DNA of 64,000 bases from Ohtaekwangia sp036786105 (GTDB lineage Bacteria > Bacteroidota > Bacteroidia > Cytophagales > Cyclobacteriaceae): positions 1 to 64,000 of the forward strand of contig NZ_DAIQRQ010000012.1 in the NCBI RefSeq assembly GCF_036786105.1, given 5' to 3'. The notes under the pieces were generated by a model, which ran no database searches, was not told the DNA's origin, and was given only the letters and a program-made list of their open reading frames with translations. Below are positions 8,506-17,221 of this stretch, one piece after another. The translations under genes and the position numbers were made by a program. Position 1 is the first letter of the stretch; every line of letters starts with the position of its first letter.

Positions 8506-9342
8506 ATGAAAACTACACAAACTTCTTCTTCTTCATCTTTAGCTGAGAGCCTGAAGTCTGGATTTGCGGCATCCGTGATCGTGATCGAACTTATTATAGG
8601 TTTTATTATATGGAACTATGTTCTGGGTGATCCTTCACACTTCCAGGGCGGTGATCCTGCAGGCCACCCAATTGAAGGTGACTTCCTCGGTATCTTCTAC
8701 AAAGGTGGTTATCTCGTACCGCTGGCGATCGGCCTGTTGTTGATGGTGTTTACGTTCGCTATTGAGCGTGCTCTGACTATCAGCCGTGCAAAAGGAAAAG
8801 GTAACGTTAAGACTTTCGTACAACGCATTCGTTCACTCGTAGCAGGTGGCAACATTACACAAGCACTTGCTGAGTGCGATAAGCAAAAAGGTTCAGTAGC
8901 AAACGTAGTGAAGGCTGGTTTGACTAAATACAATGAACTTTCTACATCTGGCAGCAGCATCGAGCCTGAAAAGAAAATCGCTATGATCCAGAAAGACATT
9001 GAAGAAACTACTCAGCTTGAAATGCCTATGCTGGAGAAAAACCTTGTGATCCTGGCAACCATCGCTTCTATCGCTACACTGATCGGTCTGTTAGGTACTG
9101 TATTGGGTATGATCCGCGCGTTTGCATCTATGGCGCAAGCGGGTGCTCCTGACTCAGTAGGTCTCGCGAACGGTATCTCTGAAGCCCTTATCAACACGGC
9201 ACTTGGTATCGGTACTTCCGCTATCGCGATCATTTTCTATAACCTGTTCACGAGCAAAATCGATGCATTGACTTATGGTATCGACGAGGCTGGTTACAGC
9301 ATCGTGCAGAACTTTGCTGCTACACAACAAGGCAAGCACTAA
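8506..9342 (+). CDS. exbB: ExbB/TolQ/MotA family proton channel protein
   Basis: The inner-membrane channel subunit that, with ExbD, uses the proton motive force to power TonB. The 278-residue protein has an extra N-terminal membrane helix (about 18-40), a second helix (about 65-85), a cytoplasmic helical segment, and the MotA/TolQ/ExbB core with NLVILATIASIATLIGLLGT and the final helix containing SEALINTALGIGTSAIAI, the conserved Thr-rich pore segment. First gene of a tight run with two exbD genes and tonB. Confidence 0.93.
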   Translation: MKTTQTSSSSSLAESLKSGFAASVIVIELIIGFIIWNYVLGDPSHFQGGDPAGHPIEGDFLGIFYKGGYLVPLAIGLLLMVFTFAIERALTISRAKGKGNVKTFVQRIRSLVAGGNITQALAECDKQKGSVANVVKAGLTKYNELSTSGSSIEPEKKIAMIQKDIEETTQLEMPMLEKNLVILATIASIATLIGLLGTVLGMIRAFASMAQAGAPDSVGLANGISEALINTALGIGTSAIAIIFYNLFTSKIDALTYGIDEAGYSIVQNFAATQQGKH

Positions 9343-9369
9343 TAGTAATTATAAACGGATAAGTGACGT

Positions 9370-9972
9370 ATGGGAAAAGTAAAAGTACACAGAGCATCTC
9401 CATCGCTGGATATGACGCCGATGGTGGATTTGGGCTTCCTGCTGGTGACGTTCTTTATGCTCACTGCCACAGCTGCGCCTGAAGAACCGGTGTCAGTAGA
9501 TATGCCCTCGTCTGTTTCGGAAATTAAAATACCGGAGACGAACATTCTTTTGATTACGATTTCAAAAGAAGGTAAAGTTTTCTTTAGCATAGACGGTAAA
9601 TACAATCGTGCCGACCTGTTAAAGAGAATGGGTGAACGCTATAACATTCAGTTCTCTGAAGAGGATGCTTCCAGATTTGCTGTAATGTCAAGCTTCGGAT
9701 TACCCATTGGTAACCTGAAGCAGTATATCGACATGCCGCCAGATCAGCGCAAGAATGTAGAGCAGCCTGGTATACCGGTTGATTCATTGAACAACCAGTT
9801 GAAAGACTGGATCATCTTCTCGCGTATGACAAACCCTAGTTTGCGTATAGCGATTAAAGGTGACTCTGATTCAAACTACCCGGTGGTAGAGAAAGTGATC
9901 AACACGCTGATTGATAATAAAGTCAATCGCTTCAACCTGATCACAAACATGGAAAGAACTAAACCTTCATAA
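9370..9972 (+). CDS. exbD: ExbD/TolR family protein (first copy)
   Basis: A single-pass inner-membrane protein of 200 residues with a periplasmic domain. The membrane segment starts with the family signature SLDMTPMVDLGFLLVTFFML; its aspartate (MVDL) is the proton-carrying residue needed for ExbB-ExbD function. The periplasmic part is longer than in E. coli ExbD (141 residues). It lies 27 bp after exbB and 19 bp before a second exbD. Bacteroidota often have two consecutive ExbD proteins, which may form mixed dimers in the channel. Confidence 0.92.
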   Translation: MGKVKVHRASPSLDMTPMVDLGFLLVTFFMLTATAAPEEPVSVDMPSSVSEIKIPETNILLITISKEGKVFFSIDGKYNRADLLKRMGERYNIQFSEEDASRFAVMSSFGLPIGNLKQYIDMPPDQRKNVEQPGIPVDSLNNQLKDWIIFSRMTNPSLRIAIKGDSDSNYPVVEKVINTLIDNKVNRFNLITNMERTKPS

Positions 9973-9991
9973 CATTTAAACCCTACAAGAA

Positions 9992-10510
9992 ATGGCAGAA
10001 GTAAGTCAAGGCGGTGGCGGTGGTGGTCATAAAAAAGGTGGTAAAGTCCGGGCAAAGAAATCCTCAACCAGGATTGACATGACGCCCATGGTGGATTTGG
10101 CCTTCTTGTTATTGACCTTCTTCATGCTTACCACGACTTTGAGCAAGCCTCAGACCATGGAGATTACCATGCCTGAGAAGCCCAAGCCGGAAGATAAGCT
10201 TCCGGAAGTAAACGAGAAGAAAGTAGTAACGCTCATTTTAGGAGCGAACGATAAGATTTATTGGTATCATGGCATTACCGATCCGAAAGTGGAGTTAACA
10301 GACTTTTCACCAAACGGAATCCGGAAAGTGCTGATGAAGGAGAACGCCGAGATTCCCGGCATGATTATTCTAATCAAGCCATCGGACGAATCGCGCTATA
10401 AGAACATGGTGGATATTCTGGATGAGATGAACATCACCAACATGCAGCGTTATGCATTGGTGCCGATCACCCCTACAGATAAGGAACTTGTAAAAGAATC
10501 GAACTTATGA
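9992..10510 (+). CDS. exbD: ExbD/TolR family protein (second copy)
   Basis: A 172-residue single-pass protein related to the preceding ExbD. The N-terminus is unusually rich in glycine and lysine (GGGGGGHKKGGKVRAKKSS), a flexible cytoplasmic tail. The signature RIDMTPMVDLAFLLLTFFML carries the essential membrane aspartate. The periplasmic domain follows from about residue 50. Its last codons overlap the tonB start by 4 bp, so the two are translationally coupled. The pair of ExbD proteins presumably assembles with the upstream ExbB. Confidence 0.92.
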   Translation: MAEVSQGGGGGGHKKGGKVRAKKSSTRIDMTPMVDLAFLLLTFFMLTTTLSKPQTMEITMPEKPKPEDKLPEVNEKKVVTLILGANDKIYWYHGITDPKVELTDFSPNGIRKVLMKENAEIPGMIILIKPSDESRYKNMVDILDEMNITNMQRYALVPITPTDKELVKESNL

Positions 10511-11310
10511 AAGCAGAACAATTAACACCGCAGCGGTGGGAAGATATAGTCTTCGAATTCCGCAATAAGGAGTACGGTGCGTATGAGAACCGTAAGTCCT
10601 ATTCGAAGCACGTAATACTCGCTGCTATCATAACCGTTCTGGCCGTAGCACTGGCACTGGCTGGTCCTGCAATCGCAGAATGGATTAAAGGACAGCAGGA
10701 AGAAGAAGCTCCTGTTTTGAAGACTGTGAAGTATACGGACCTCGCGCCACCTCCACCGATTCAAAACACGCCTCCTCCTCCACAGGTAAATATCCCGCCT
10801 CCAGTGAAGACGATCATCAAGTATCTTCCTCCGCAGGTAACGGATAAAGAAATTGTGGAAGAAGAAGAGATGCCAACCATTGAAGAAGTAAAACAAAACG
10901 ATGTAGGTTCTGAGAACATCGAAGGTACAGGTGAAGTAGTTTTTGACGAGCCTGTGCAGGAAGTTGTTCAGGAAACTGAAAGCGATGAAGACAAGATCTT
11001 CATGGTGGTAGAGCAACAGGCTGAATATCCGGGTGGATTGGAAGCTATGGCAAAATTCCTCCAGAAGAACGTGAAGTATCCTGCCGCTGCCCGCAGAATG
11101 GGTATCGAAGGATCCGTATTCGTGAGCTTCGTGGTGGATAAAGAAGGTAAGATCAGCGATCCTCAGGTAGTAAAAGGTATTAGCGCAGAATGCGATAAAG
11201 AAGCGATCCGCGTTGTAAACCTGATGCCACCCTGGAAGCCTGGTAAGCAAAACGGCCGGTCTGTAAAGTCGCGTTTCGTATTGCCTATCAAGTTTAAGCT
11301 GGCAACCTGA
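10507..11310 (+). CDS. tonB: TonB energy transducer
   Basis: Transmits energy from ExbB/ExbD to TonB-dependent outer-membrane transporters. The 267-residue protein has a cytoplasmic N-terminus with EFRNKEYGAYENRK, typical of Bacteroidota TonB, a single membrane helix at about 32-52, a proline-rich periplasmic spacer (APPPPIQNTPPPP and following), an acidic linker, and the C-terminal TonB domain with YPGGLEAM, KYPAAARRMGIEGSV and PPWKPGKQNG. Overlaps exbD by 4 bp and the next gene by 1 bp. No TonB-dependent receptor is in the window, so it probably serves many distant ones. Confidence 0.94.
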   Translation: MKAEQLTPQRWEDIVFEFRNKEYGAYENRKSYSKHVILAAIITVLAVALALAGPAIAEWIKGQQEEEAPVLKTVKYTDLAPPPPIQNTPPPPQVNIPPPVKTIIKYLPPQVTDKEIVEEEEMPTIEEVKQNDVGSENIEGTGEVVFDEPVQEVVQETESDEDKIFMVVEQQAEYPGGLEAMAKFLQKNVKYPAAARRMGIEGSVFVSFVVDKEGKISDPQVVKGISAECDKEAIRVVNLMPPWKPGKQNGRSVKSRFVLPIKFKLAT

Positions 11311-11534
11311 TGAAAACGGAATCAGATGAGTATAAGGTGACTGGTATGGATATGGTCATCAAATACTTTGGACTCATCATGGCAGTCGCCTATATTGGTA
11401 TAGGCGCTGCCGTGATTACTCGCCCCGACATCATTAATATTCATGGACCTTATGCTCTGCCTTTAGGAATTCTTCTTATTGCGTATGGTTTATTCAGAGC
11501 ATTTAAAGTGTACCAGCGATATTTTCAGAAGTAG
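11310..11534 (+). CDS. Small two-helix membrane protein of the TonB cluster
   Basis: A 74-residue protein with two predicted membrane helices (about 16-36 and 46-65) joined by a short loop containing RPDIINIHGPY. It begins with the overlap TGATG at the tonB stop and ends 2 bp before the binding-protein gene, so it is embedded in the operon. I do not know a named family. Its place between TonB and a periplasmic lipoprotein suggests an accessory subunit of the energy-transduction complex, but this is inference from context. Confidence 0.8.
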   Translation: MKTESDEYKVTGMDMVIKYFGLIMAVAYIGIGAAVITRPDIINIHGPYALPLGILLIAYGLFRAFKVYQRYFQK

Positions 11535-11536
11535 AT

Positions 11537-12472
11537 ATGAAGATTGTTTTTCATAGTTTCATTATAACAGCATTAGTGCTTGGAGCCTGTACGCAGCGTG
11601 ATAAAAAGGGTAAACCCCTGGATACGCCTACGTCAGGCTCCATTACTATTGCCATAGACGAGTCGTTAAAACCGTTACTCGATACAGAGCTCGATACATT
11701 TCATCAGCTCTACAAGAATGCACATATAAAAGTGATTTATACTTCCGAGGCGGATGCTATGACCAAGCTGTTGCAGGACACTGCGCGGATGGTGGTGGTA
11801 ACGCGTAAACTCCGGAGTGAAGAAATGGAGACCTTCAAGGCACTCACTATCAAACCTCATCAGGTTACGGTGGCCAAAGAAGGCATTGCGCTGATTCTGA
11901 ACCGTGCTACGCAAGACAGCTCGTTCACCATTAGCCAGATAAAAGATATTCTGACGGGCAAGATCACCAAGTGGAATCAGCTTGACCCGAAGGCGAAAGC
12001 TTCGCCCATTGAAGTTGTATTCGATCAGCCAACCTCTGGCATTCTCCGGTATCTGAAAGATTCGCTGCGCATCGATTCGCTGCCTGCCAACTGCTTTGCC
12101 GTGAAGAACAACCCCGCCGTGGTGGATTATGTTTCCAAGAAGGAAAATGCCATCGGGTTGATAGGGGTAAGCTGGATCAGTGACGCAGACGATTCTACCA
12201 CCAATGCATTTACCAGTGCCATTCGCATAGCCGAACTTTCAAATGATGGCACGGAATATTTTCAACCTTACCAGGCTTACATAGCACAGAAGCAGTATCC
12301 TCTTGTTCGGGAGATCACCATGATTGGCCGTGAAACCCGTACCGGACTGGCCAGCGGCTTTATTGCCTTTGTAGCAGGCGAAAAAGGACAACGAATTGTC
12401 TTGAAAGCCGGGTTGGTGCCTGTTACAATGCCGATAAGAATTGTAGAAATTAATCGGCAACCCTTATTTTAG
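11537..12472 (+). CDS. PstS-like periplasmic binding lipoprotein
   Basis: A 311-residue lipoprotein (lipobox VLGAC, Cys18) with a phosphate-type periplasmic-binding (PBP-like) domain: GSITIAIDESL, then ILTGKITKWNQLDPKA, the segment typical of PstS proteins, and FDQPTSGILRYLKD in the second lobe. No phosphate permease genes (pstCAB) accompany it. Instead it sits inside the TonB cluster, 2 bp after a small membrane gene. A role in sensing or binding an anion for the energy-transduction complex is possible; phosphate uptake is only the family default. Confidence 0.85.
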   Translation: MKIVFHSFIITALVLGACTQRDKKGKPLDTPTSGSITIAIDESLKPLLDTELDTFHQLYKNAHIKVIYTSEADAMTKLLQDTARMVVVTRKLRSEEMETFKALTIKPHQVTVAKEGIALILNRATQDSSFTISQIKDILTGKITKWNQLDPKAKASPIEVVFDQPTSGILRYLKDSLRIDSLPANCFAVKNNPAVVDYVSKKENAIGLIGVSWISDADDSTTNAFTSAIRIAELSNDGTEYFQPYQAYIAQKQYPLVREITMIGRETRTGLASGFIAFVAGEKGQRIVLKAGLVPVTMPIRIVEINRQPLF

Positions 12473-12579
12473 CAGTGCAATTTGCCTGCATTTTTATTCT
12501 CTGATTGTGATGAATCTGCAGGGAATGTGGATATGGCACCGTGTTTGATTACGTAACATCTAAACTATAAAATAAACTC

Positions 12580-14217
12580 ATGAAAGAAGTACTGAAACGA
12601 GCATGGAGCGGAGGGATGTTTTTATTCCTGATCGCTGCTGCTACATTGGCTGTGGCCCAGGAAGCTCCTGCCGTAAAGCAGGCGCGCCAGCAAATGGAAA
12701 TCGAGCAAACCAACAAAGCGGTTGCTACTATGACTGAAGCCGTAAAGGCTAATCCTGCCGATGCATCTTTACTCTATTACCTGGGGCTCGCACAAATTGC
12801 CAATGGTGAAAAAGAGAAAGCCGAAATATCTTTTCAGAAAGGTCTTGAAGTAAATCCAAAAGAAGCATTGAACCTTGCAGGTAAAGGGTACCTGCGTATG
12901 CTTGAAAATAATGTGACCGAAGCCAAGACGCAGTTGGATCAGGCATTGGCACAAACCAAATCCAAAAATGTTTCTGTGTTGAAGGCGGTGGCTATGGCTT
13001 ACCTGGCCAACGATAAATTCACAAACGATGCGTTAACACTGCTTCAAAAAGCAAAGTCGATCAACAGTTCTGACTATGAAACATTCATTCTGTTGGGCGA
13101 CACCTATACCAAGCTTGTAAAGGGTGGCGATGCAGTAAGTGCATTCGAAACTGCAGCATCACTGGACCCCAAGAGCGGAACTCCCCAATATAAAATTGGT
13201 GTAGTTTACCAGCGTTCCAAAAACCTGACGTCAGCAGAAGAGCATTTCAAAAATGCCATTGCTGCCGACCCGAACTATGCGCTGGCATACAAAGAACTTG
13301 GTGAATTATACTACAACCAGAAAAAGGCTGCCGAAGCGGTGAAAGCGTATGAGAAATATCTTTCATTAACAGAACGCCCTGAGCCTGCTAAACTTCGCTA
13401 TGCATTCTTCCTCTTCATGGCAAAAGACTACAAGAAAGCTAACGCCATATTTGATGAGCTGCTGAAGCGTCCGGATGTATCGCCTACCGTATATAAGTAT
13501 GCAGCGTATGCAGCCGTAGAATCTGGCGAGTTGGAAAAAGCTGAAAAACTGTTTGAGCAGTATTTCTCAAAAGCTCCTCAGGCCGATATACAGGCAAGCG
13601 ACTATGTATACGTAGGAAAGATGTATCAGAAAGAAGGCAAAGATTCTTTAATGATCGTCAACTTCAAGAAGAGTCTTGAACTGGAAAAAAATGCCGAGAT
13701 TGCTCAAAGTGTTGCAGATACTTTCTACAAACTGAAGAAATATCCTGATGCAATTGATTCTTATAAGCAATTGAGAGATATCAAAACCAAGCTTTCATCG
13801 CAGGATTTGTTCTCGTTGGGAAAAGCATATTACTACAACAAGCAGTTCAACGAAGCTGATACTACATTTGGTCAACTGGCAGAGCTGCAGCCAAACATTT
13901 CAACGGTATATGCCTGGAGAGCGCGATCTGTAGCCAACCTTGATCCGGATTTGAAACAATCTTTGGCAAAGCCTTACTTTGAAAAAGTAGTGGAGATAGG
14001 TGAAGCAAATCCCGATAAAAGCAAAGCTGACCTGATTGAAGCATATTCATATCTTGGCTATTACTATGATACCAAAGGCGACTTCAAAACCGCGAAGGCG
14101 ATTTTTGAAAAGCTGAAGGCTATCGATCCTACCAACGAAAAAGCAATTGCATACCTGGATGCGATTAAGAAGGCACAGCAACAACAAAAGAAGCCAAAGC
14201 CTCAAGGTAGCCGTTAA
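12580..14217 (+). CDS. Exported tetratricopeptide-repeat protein
   Basis: A 545-residue protein with an N-terminal signal peptide (hydrophobic core MFLFLIAAATLAVA, cleavage near AQEAP). Nearly all of the mature part is TPR repeats, recognisable by A-x-x-x-Y-x-x-L-G, ALAYKELGELYYNQKKAAEA and NADPNYALAYKELG-type units, a scaffold for protein-protein contact in the periplasm. The C-terminus is basic and Gln-rich. It lies between the binding lipoprotein and a second ExbB/ExbD pair, suggesting it bridges the two modules or links them to the cell wall or outer membrane. That role is inference. Confidence 0.88.
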   Translation: MKEVLKRAWSGGMFLFLIAAATLAVAQEAPAVKQARQQMEIEQTNKAVATMTEAVKANPADASLLYYLGLAQIANGEKEKAEISFQKGLEVNPKEALNLAGKGYLRMLENNVTEAKTQLDQALAQTKSKNVSVLKAVAMAYLANDKFTNDALTLLQKAKSINSSDYETFILLGDTYTKLVKGGDAVSAFETAASLDPKSGTPQYKIGVVYQRSKNLTSAEEHFKNAIAADPNYALAYKELGELYYNQKKAAEAVKAYEKYLSLTERPEPAKLRYAFFLFMAKDYKKANAIFDELLKRPDVSPTVYKYAAYAAVESGELEKAEKLFEQYFSKAPQADIQASDYVYVGKMYQKEGKDSLMIVNFKKSLELEKNAEIAQSVADTFYKLKKYPDAIDSYKQLRDIKTKLSSQDLFSLGKAYYYNKQFNEADTTFGQLAELQPNISTVYAWRARSVANLDPDLKQSLAKPYFEKVVEIGEANPDKSKADLIEAYSYLGYYYDTKGDFKTAKAIFEKLKAIDPTNEKAIAYLDAIKKAQQQQKKPKPQGSR

Positions 14218-14297
14218 ATTCACGCAATAACTTTTTGAAAGCCCTCGTTCTAGTATAGATTTTTTACAGAGCTTTCAAGACATAAAACCTTATATAT

Positions 14298-14330
14298 GGT
14301 AATAGTAGCAGTAATATTGCTACTATTGCC
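14298..14330. repeat. 13-bp stem hairpin upstream of second exbB
   Basis: GGTAATAGTAGCA (14298-14310) pairs with TGCTACTATTGCC (14318-14330), 12 Watson-Crick pairs and one G-T, around a 7-nt loop. There is no T-run after it, so it is not a standard terminator. It ends 24 bp before the ATG of the next gene and would lie in the 5' leader, where it could affect translation or mRNA stability. Confidence 0.6.
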
Positions 14331-14354
14331 ATTAAATAAAATCCCGCTTTCCCA

Positions 14355-15050
14355 ATGTTCAGCATCCCGACTATCCTTTTACAGATCTCATCTGCACCGG
14401 ATACCACTGCTATTACTACATCTGCTGCCGATTCTCTATCGCTGCTCGATATGGTTATGAAGGGCGGTGTTATCATGATTCCGATCGCTATACTGGGCTT
14501 CATTGCCACCTACTTCTTTTTTGAACGCTTCCTGTACCTCAACACGGTAACAAAAGAGAAGAAGGAGTTTGTAGCATCGATCAAGCAATACCTGAAGAAT
14601 GCAGATATAAAAAGCGCACGCATGTATGCAGCACAGGATGGATCAGCCACCGGTAAAATCATACAGGTGGGCCTGGAACATATAGGCAAGCCGATGAAAG
14701 AACTGGAAAGTATGATGGAGTCTGCAGCCAACATTGAAGTAGCAGAGATGGAAAAGAACATGGGCTACCTCGGTATCATTGCAGGTGTGGCGCCTATGCT
14801 CGGGTTCATTGGTACTATTTCGGGTATCATTCACATCTTCTATAACATTTCGCAGACCGATAACATCACTATCGGTATTATAGCAGGAGGTTTGTATGAG
14901 AAAATGATCACCAGTGGTGCAGGGCTTTTTGTAGGTGTGATTTCCTATTGTGCTTATCACATTCTGCAACAACGCGTTAATATCTTCACGCTCAAAATGC
15001 AGAAAGATGTTTTCGATTTTATGCGTTCCATCCTTACACCTGAGTCATGA
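14355..15050 (+). CDS. Second ExbB/TolQ-type proton channel protein
   Basis: A 231-residue inner-membrane protein of the MotA/TolQ/ExbB family, distinct from the upstream exbB. It has a short N-terminal segment, a first helix (MIPIAILGFIATYFFFERF), a cytoplasmic helical region, and the core helices with GYLGIIAGVAPMLGFIGTISG and a C-terminal helix followed by the cytoplasmic tail. The length and GVAPMLGFIGTISG motif are closer to TolQ. Overlaps the next exbD-like gene by 4 bp. It may form a Tol-like or dedicated motor rather than serve TonB. Confidence 0.9.
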   Translation: MFSIPTILLQISSAPDTTAITTSAADSLSLLDMVMKGGVIMIPIAILGFIATYFFFERFLYLNTVTKEKKEFVASIKQYLKNADIKSARMYAAQDGSATGKIIQVGLEHIGKPMKELESMMESAANIEVAEMEKNMGYLGIIAGVAPMLGFIGTISGIIHIFYNISQTDNITIGIIAGGLYEKMITSGAGLFVGVISYCAYHILQQRVNIFTLKMQKDVFDFMRSILTPES

Positions 15051-15445
15051 AGATCAGACACCGGAAACAGTTTGCCCATGAAGTAGCGACCTCCTCGCTC
15101 AACGATATCATGTTCTTTTTGCTGCTGTTCTTTCTGATCATTTCCACGGTTACTAACCCTGCCGTTATAAAAGTACCGCTCCCAAAATCGGGAGCTAACC
15201 AGAGCGTTAACCGTTCGCCCATTGCCCTGGTGGTAACGGAAGACAAACGTTATTATATCAACAAGCAGCAAGTGAGCTTCGATCAACTCGAGTCCACGCT
15301 CATTAAGCAGTGCGCAGGAATGCCCGATCCTACCGTGGTAGTACATATTCCGTATGGAGCATCTGTTCAGGAGCTTGTGAGCGTAGTAGAAATCGGTGCC
15401 AAGAACAAAATCAGAATGGTGCTTGCCACTGAAAAGCCGAAGTAG
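15047..15445 (+). CDS. ExbD/TolR-type protein (third copy)
   Basis: A 132-residue single-pass inner-membrane protein, close to the standard ExbD/TolR length. The membrane segment SSLNDIMFFLLLFFLIIST holds the conserved aspartate (LND). The periplasmic domain begins near residue 40. The start codon overlaps the upstream exbB-type gene by 4 bp, so the two form a stoichiometric pair. It is the last gene of the energy-transduction cluster; the 350 bp that follow separate it from nuoA. Confidence 0.9.
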   Translation: MKIRHRKQFAHEVATSSLNDIMFFLLLFFLIISTVTNPAVIKVPLPKSGANQSVNRSPIALVVTEDKRYYINKQQVSFDQLESTLIKQCAGMPDPTVVVHIPYGASVQELVSVVEIGAKNKIRMVLATEKPK

Positions 15446-15553
15446 ACAGTTGCTTTTATACACGTTGCGTTCATCCAACGGTACCTCTAATCAATTTTTA
15501 ATTTACCGATCTCGTATAGCCCTGGTTATTTATAATCAATCTATATAATATCG

Positions 15554-15574
15554 ATTGTGTTGATTAAACACAAT
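15554..15574. promoter_or_regulatory. Inverted repeat in the nuo upstream region
   Basis: ATTGTGTT (15554-15561) and AACACAAT (15567-15574) form a perfect 8-bp inverted repeat around GATTA. It lies in the ~350-bp AT-rich region between the third exbD gene and nuoA, where the nuo promoter must be. It could be an operator for a dimeric regulator. The rest of 15446-15793 holds no gene I can recognise. Confidence 0.4.
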
Positions 15575-15793
15575 TGCCGAATTTTAGTTTCCCTATACTT
15601 GCTCTCGTATTATCAACTTCCGCTATAGAGAGTTATAACCATCACTTATTCCTCAGGGAGAGATTGTGAACTTTCCATTGAAGCGATGTGTAATGTTTTC
15701 ATAGAGATCGCCGCGAAAAACCTGTAAATTATTATTGGGCTTTTGTGGAGTTTGAAGGATAAAAAACGAAATTTACCGCATTCTAAATACGCT

Positions 15794-16030
15794 ATGGAAA
15801 ATCAGGATTTAGCTCAATACCTTCCGATCGCGTTGATGTTTCTGTTCGCCATGGGGTTCATCGTTGTAACGATGATTGCCACGCATGCACTCGGTCCGAA
15901 GCGNNNNNNNNNNNNNNNNNNNNNNNNNNNNNNNNNNNNNNNNNNNNNNNNNNNNNNNNNNNNNNNNNNNNNNNNNNNNNNNNNNNNNNNNNNNNNNNNN
16001 NNNAAAGGTGCTCTGAAGTGGGAAGACTAA
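15794..16030 (+). CDS. nuoA: NADH-quinone oxidoreductase subunit A (interrupted by gap)
   Basis: A small membrane subunit of complex I. Visible are the N-terminal 36 residues (start MENQDLAQYL, first membrane helix, THALGPK) and the last 8 (KGALKWED); the middle is hidden by 100 N. A typical NuoA has about 120-130 residues, so roughly 80 are missing, more than the 100 N could encode. The frame extends upstream to 15743, but MENQD at 15794 fits the family start. First gene of the nuo operon, 28 bp before nuoB. Confidence 0.88.
   Translation: MENQDLAQYLPIALMFLFAMGFIVVTMIATHALGPKXXXXXXXXXXXXXXXXXXXXXXXXXXXXXXXXXXKGALKWED
15904..16003. other. Scaffold gap (100 N) inside nuoA
   Basis: Exactly 100 N interrupt nuoA. 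Judged by the expected protein length, about 240 bp of real sequence are missing, so the N count is a placeholder. Confidence 0.99.
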
Positions 16031-16058
16031 GAAGGGATAGATTAACCAAGGAGAAACT

Positions 16059-16619
16059 ATGGAATCAACAAGCATACAACAAGGCGTAACCGTAGGAGCG
16101 AAGCCGGAAGGCTACGAAGGCGCTGGCTTCTTCGCCACCAGTCTCGATAAGGTGGTTGGGCTCGCGCGCAAAAATTCTATCTGGCCATTACCATTTGCTA
16201 CTTCCTGCTGTGGTATCGAGTTCATGGCAACGATGGCCTCGCATTACGATCTGGCTCGTTTCGGTTCCGAGCGTCTCAGCTTTTCGCCACGCCAGGCCGA
16301 CCTGTTGATGGTAATGGGTACAATTGCCAAGAAGATGGGCCCTGTACTTCGCCAGGTATATGAGCAGATGGCAGAACCCCGCTGGGTGATCTCCGTAGGA
16401 GCTTGCGCCTGTAGCGGAGGAATATTTGATACGTATAGTGTACTGCAAGGCATCGACCGAATCATTCCGGTAGATGTATATGTGCCGGGCTGTCCCCCAC
16501 GCCCCGAACAGATTATAGATGGTATTTTGAAAATTCAGCACCTGGTAGAAACGGAATCACTTCGCAGAAGAGATTCTCCGGAATATAAAGCCATGCTGAA
16601 TCAATACGGAATGGAATAA
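16059..16619 (+). CDS. nuoB: NADH-quinone oxidoreductase subunit B
   Basis: A peripheral-arm subunit of complex I that carries the [4Fe-4S] cluster N2, which passes electrons to quinone. The 186-residue protein shows the tandem cysteines C50-C51 (FATSCCGIEFMA), C116 in VGACACSGG and C145 in VPGCPPRPE, the four N2 ligands. Between nuoA and nuoC, with a 97-bp spacer to nuoC. Confidence 0.96.
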   Translation: MESTSIQQGVTVGAKPEGYEGAGFFATSLDKVVGLARKNSIWPLPFATSCCGIEFMATMASHYDLARFGSERLSFSPRQADLLMVMGTIAKKMGPVLRQVYEQMAEPRWVISVGACACSGGIFDTYSVLQGIDRIIPVDVYVPGCPPRPEQIIDGILKIQHLVETESLRRRDSPEYKAMLNQYGME

Positions 16620-16716
16620 CCGATCTGTTATTGTTAATCGCGGTCCGAGAGGATATAGTATAGATTAATATATAGCAGGTACGATCAGCATATATAACAA
16701 AACCGAAACCGAACCA

Positions 16717-17217
16717 ATGGAAGGTTCTACTCAGGACAGCATCATTACTGCGCTTAAAGACAGGTATGAGGATCAAATCCTTCATATAGATACACCCTAC
16801 GATTTTTTGACTATTTCCCTGAAACAGGAAAAGATCGTAGAGATTATTCAATACCTGTATAACCACCCCGACACCAAATTTCAATACCTGACTACCCTTG
16901 CAGGTATTCACTATCCGGAGCTAAAACAGATCGCGGTAATGTACCAGCTTCACAACCTGGTAGCAAACAAGCGCATCCGTCTCAAAATCTTCCTGCCGGA
17001 AGAAAAGCCGGTGACTCCGACCATTACACATATCTTTGCCGGAGCCAACTGGTTGGAACGCGAGACGTACGATTTCTTCGGAGTGATCTTCGAAGGACAT
17101 CCAAATCTGAAGCGTATCCTCAATGTAGACGACATGATTATCTTCCCGCTGCGCAAAGAATATCCGCTGGAAGATCAAAGACGCGAAGACAAGAACGATA
17201 CTATGTTTGGACGATAA
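16717..17217 (+). CDS. nuoC: NADH-quinone oxidoreductase subunit C
   Basis: The 30-kDa type peripheral subunit of complex I, 166 residues. The family signature is visible in the C-terminal half: NWLERETYDFFGVIFEGHPN, followed by LRKEYPLEDQRR. Unlike E. coli, nuoC and nuoD are separate genes here. The end of nuoC is 4 bp before the chosen ATG of nuoD at 17222, so the two are probably translationally coupled. Confidence 0.94.
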   Translation: MEGSTQDSIITALKDRYEDQILHIDTPYDFLTISLKQEKIVEIIQYLYNHPDTKFQYLTTLAGIHYPELKQIAVMYQLHNLVANKRIRLKIFLPEEKPVTPTITHIFAGANWLERETYDFFGVIFEGHPNLKRILNVDDMIIFPLRKEYPLEDQRREDKNDTMFGR

Positions 17218-17221
17218 TACT

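Noticed and set aside
10522..11250. 242-codon minus-strand reading frame
   Set aside because: Antisense to tonB; its composition (many F, R, H) is that of a shadow of a proline/glutamate-rich gene.
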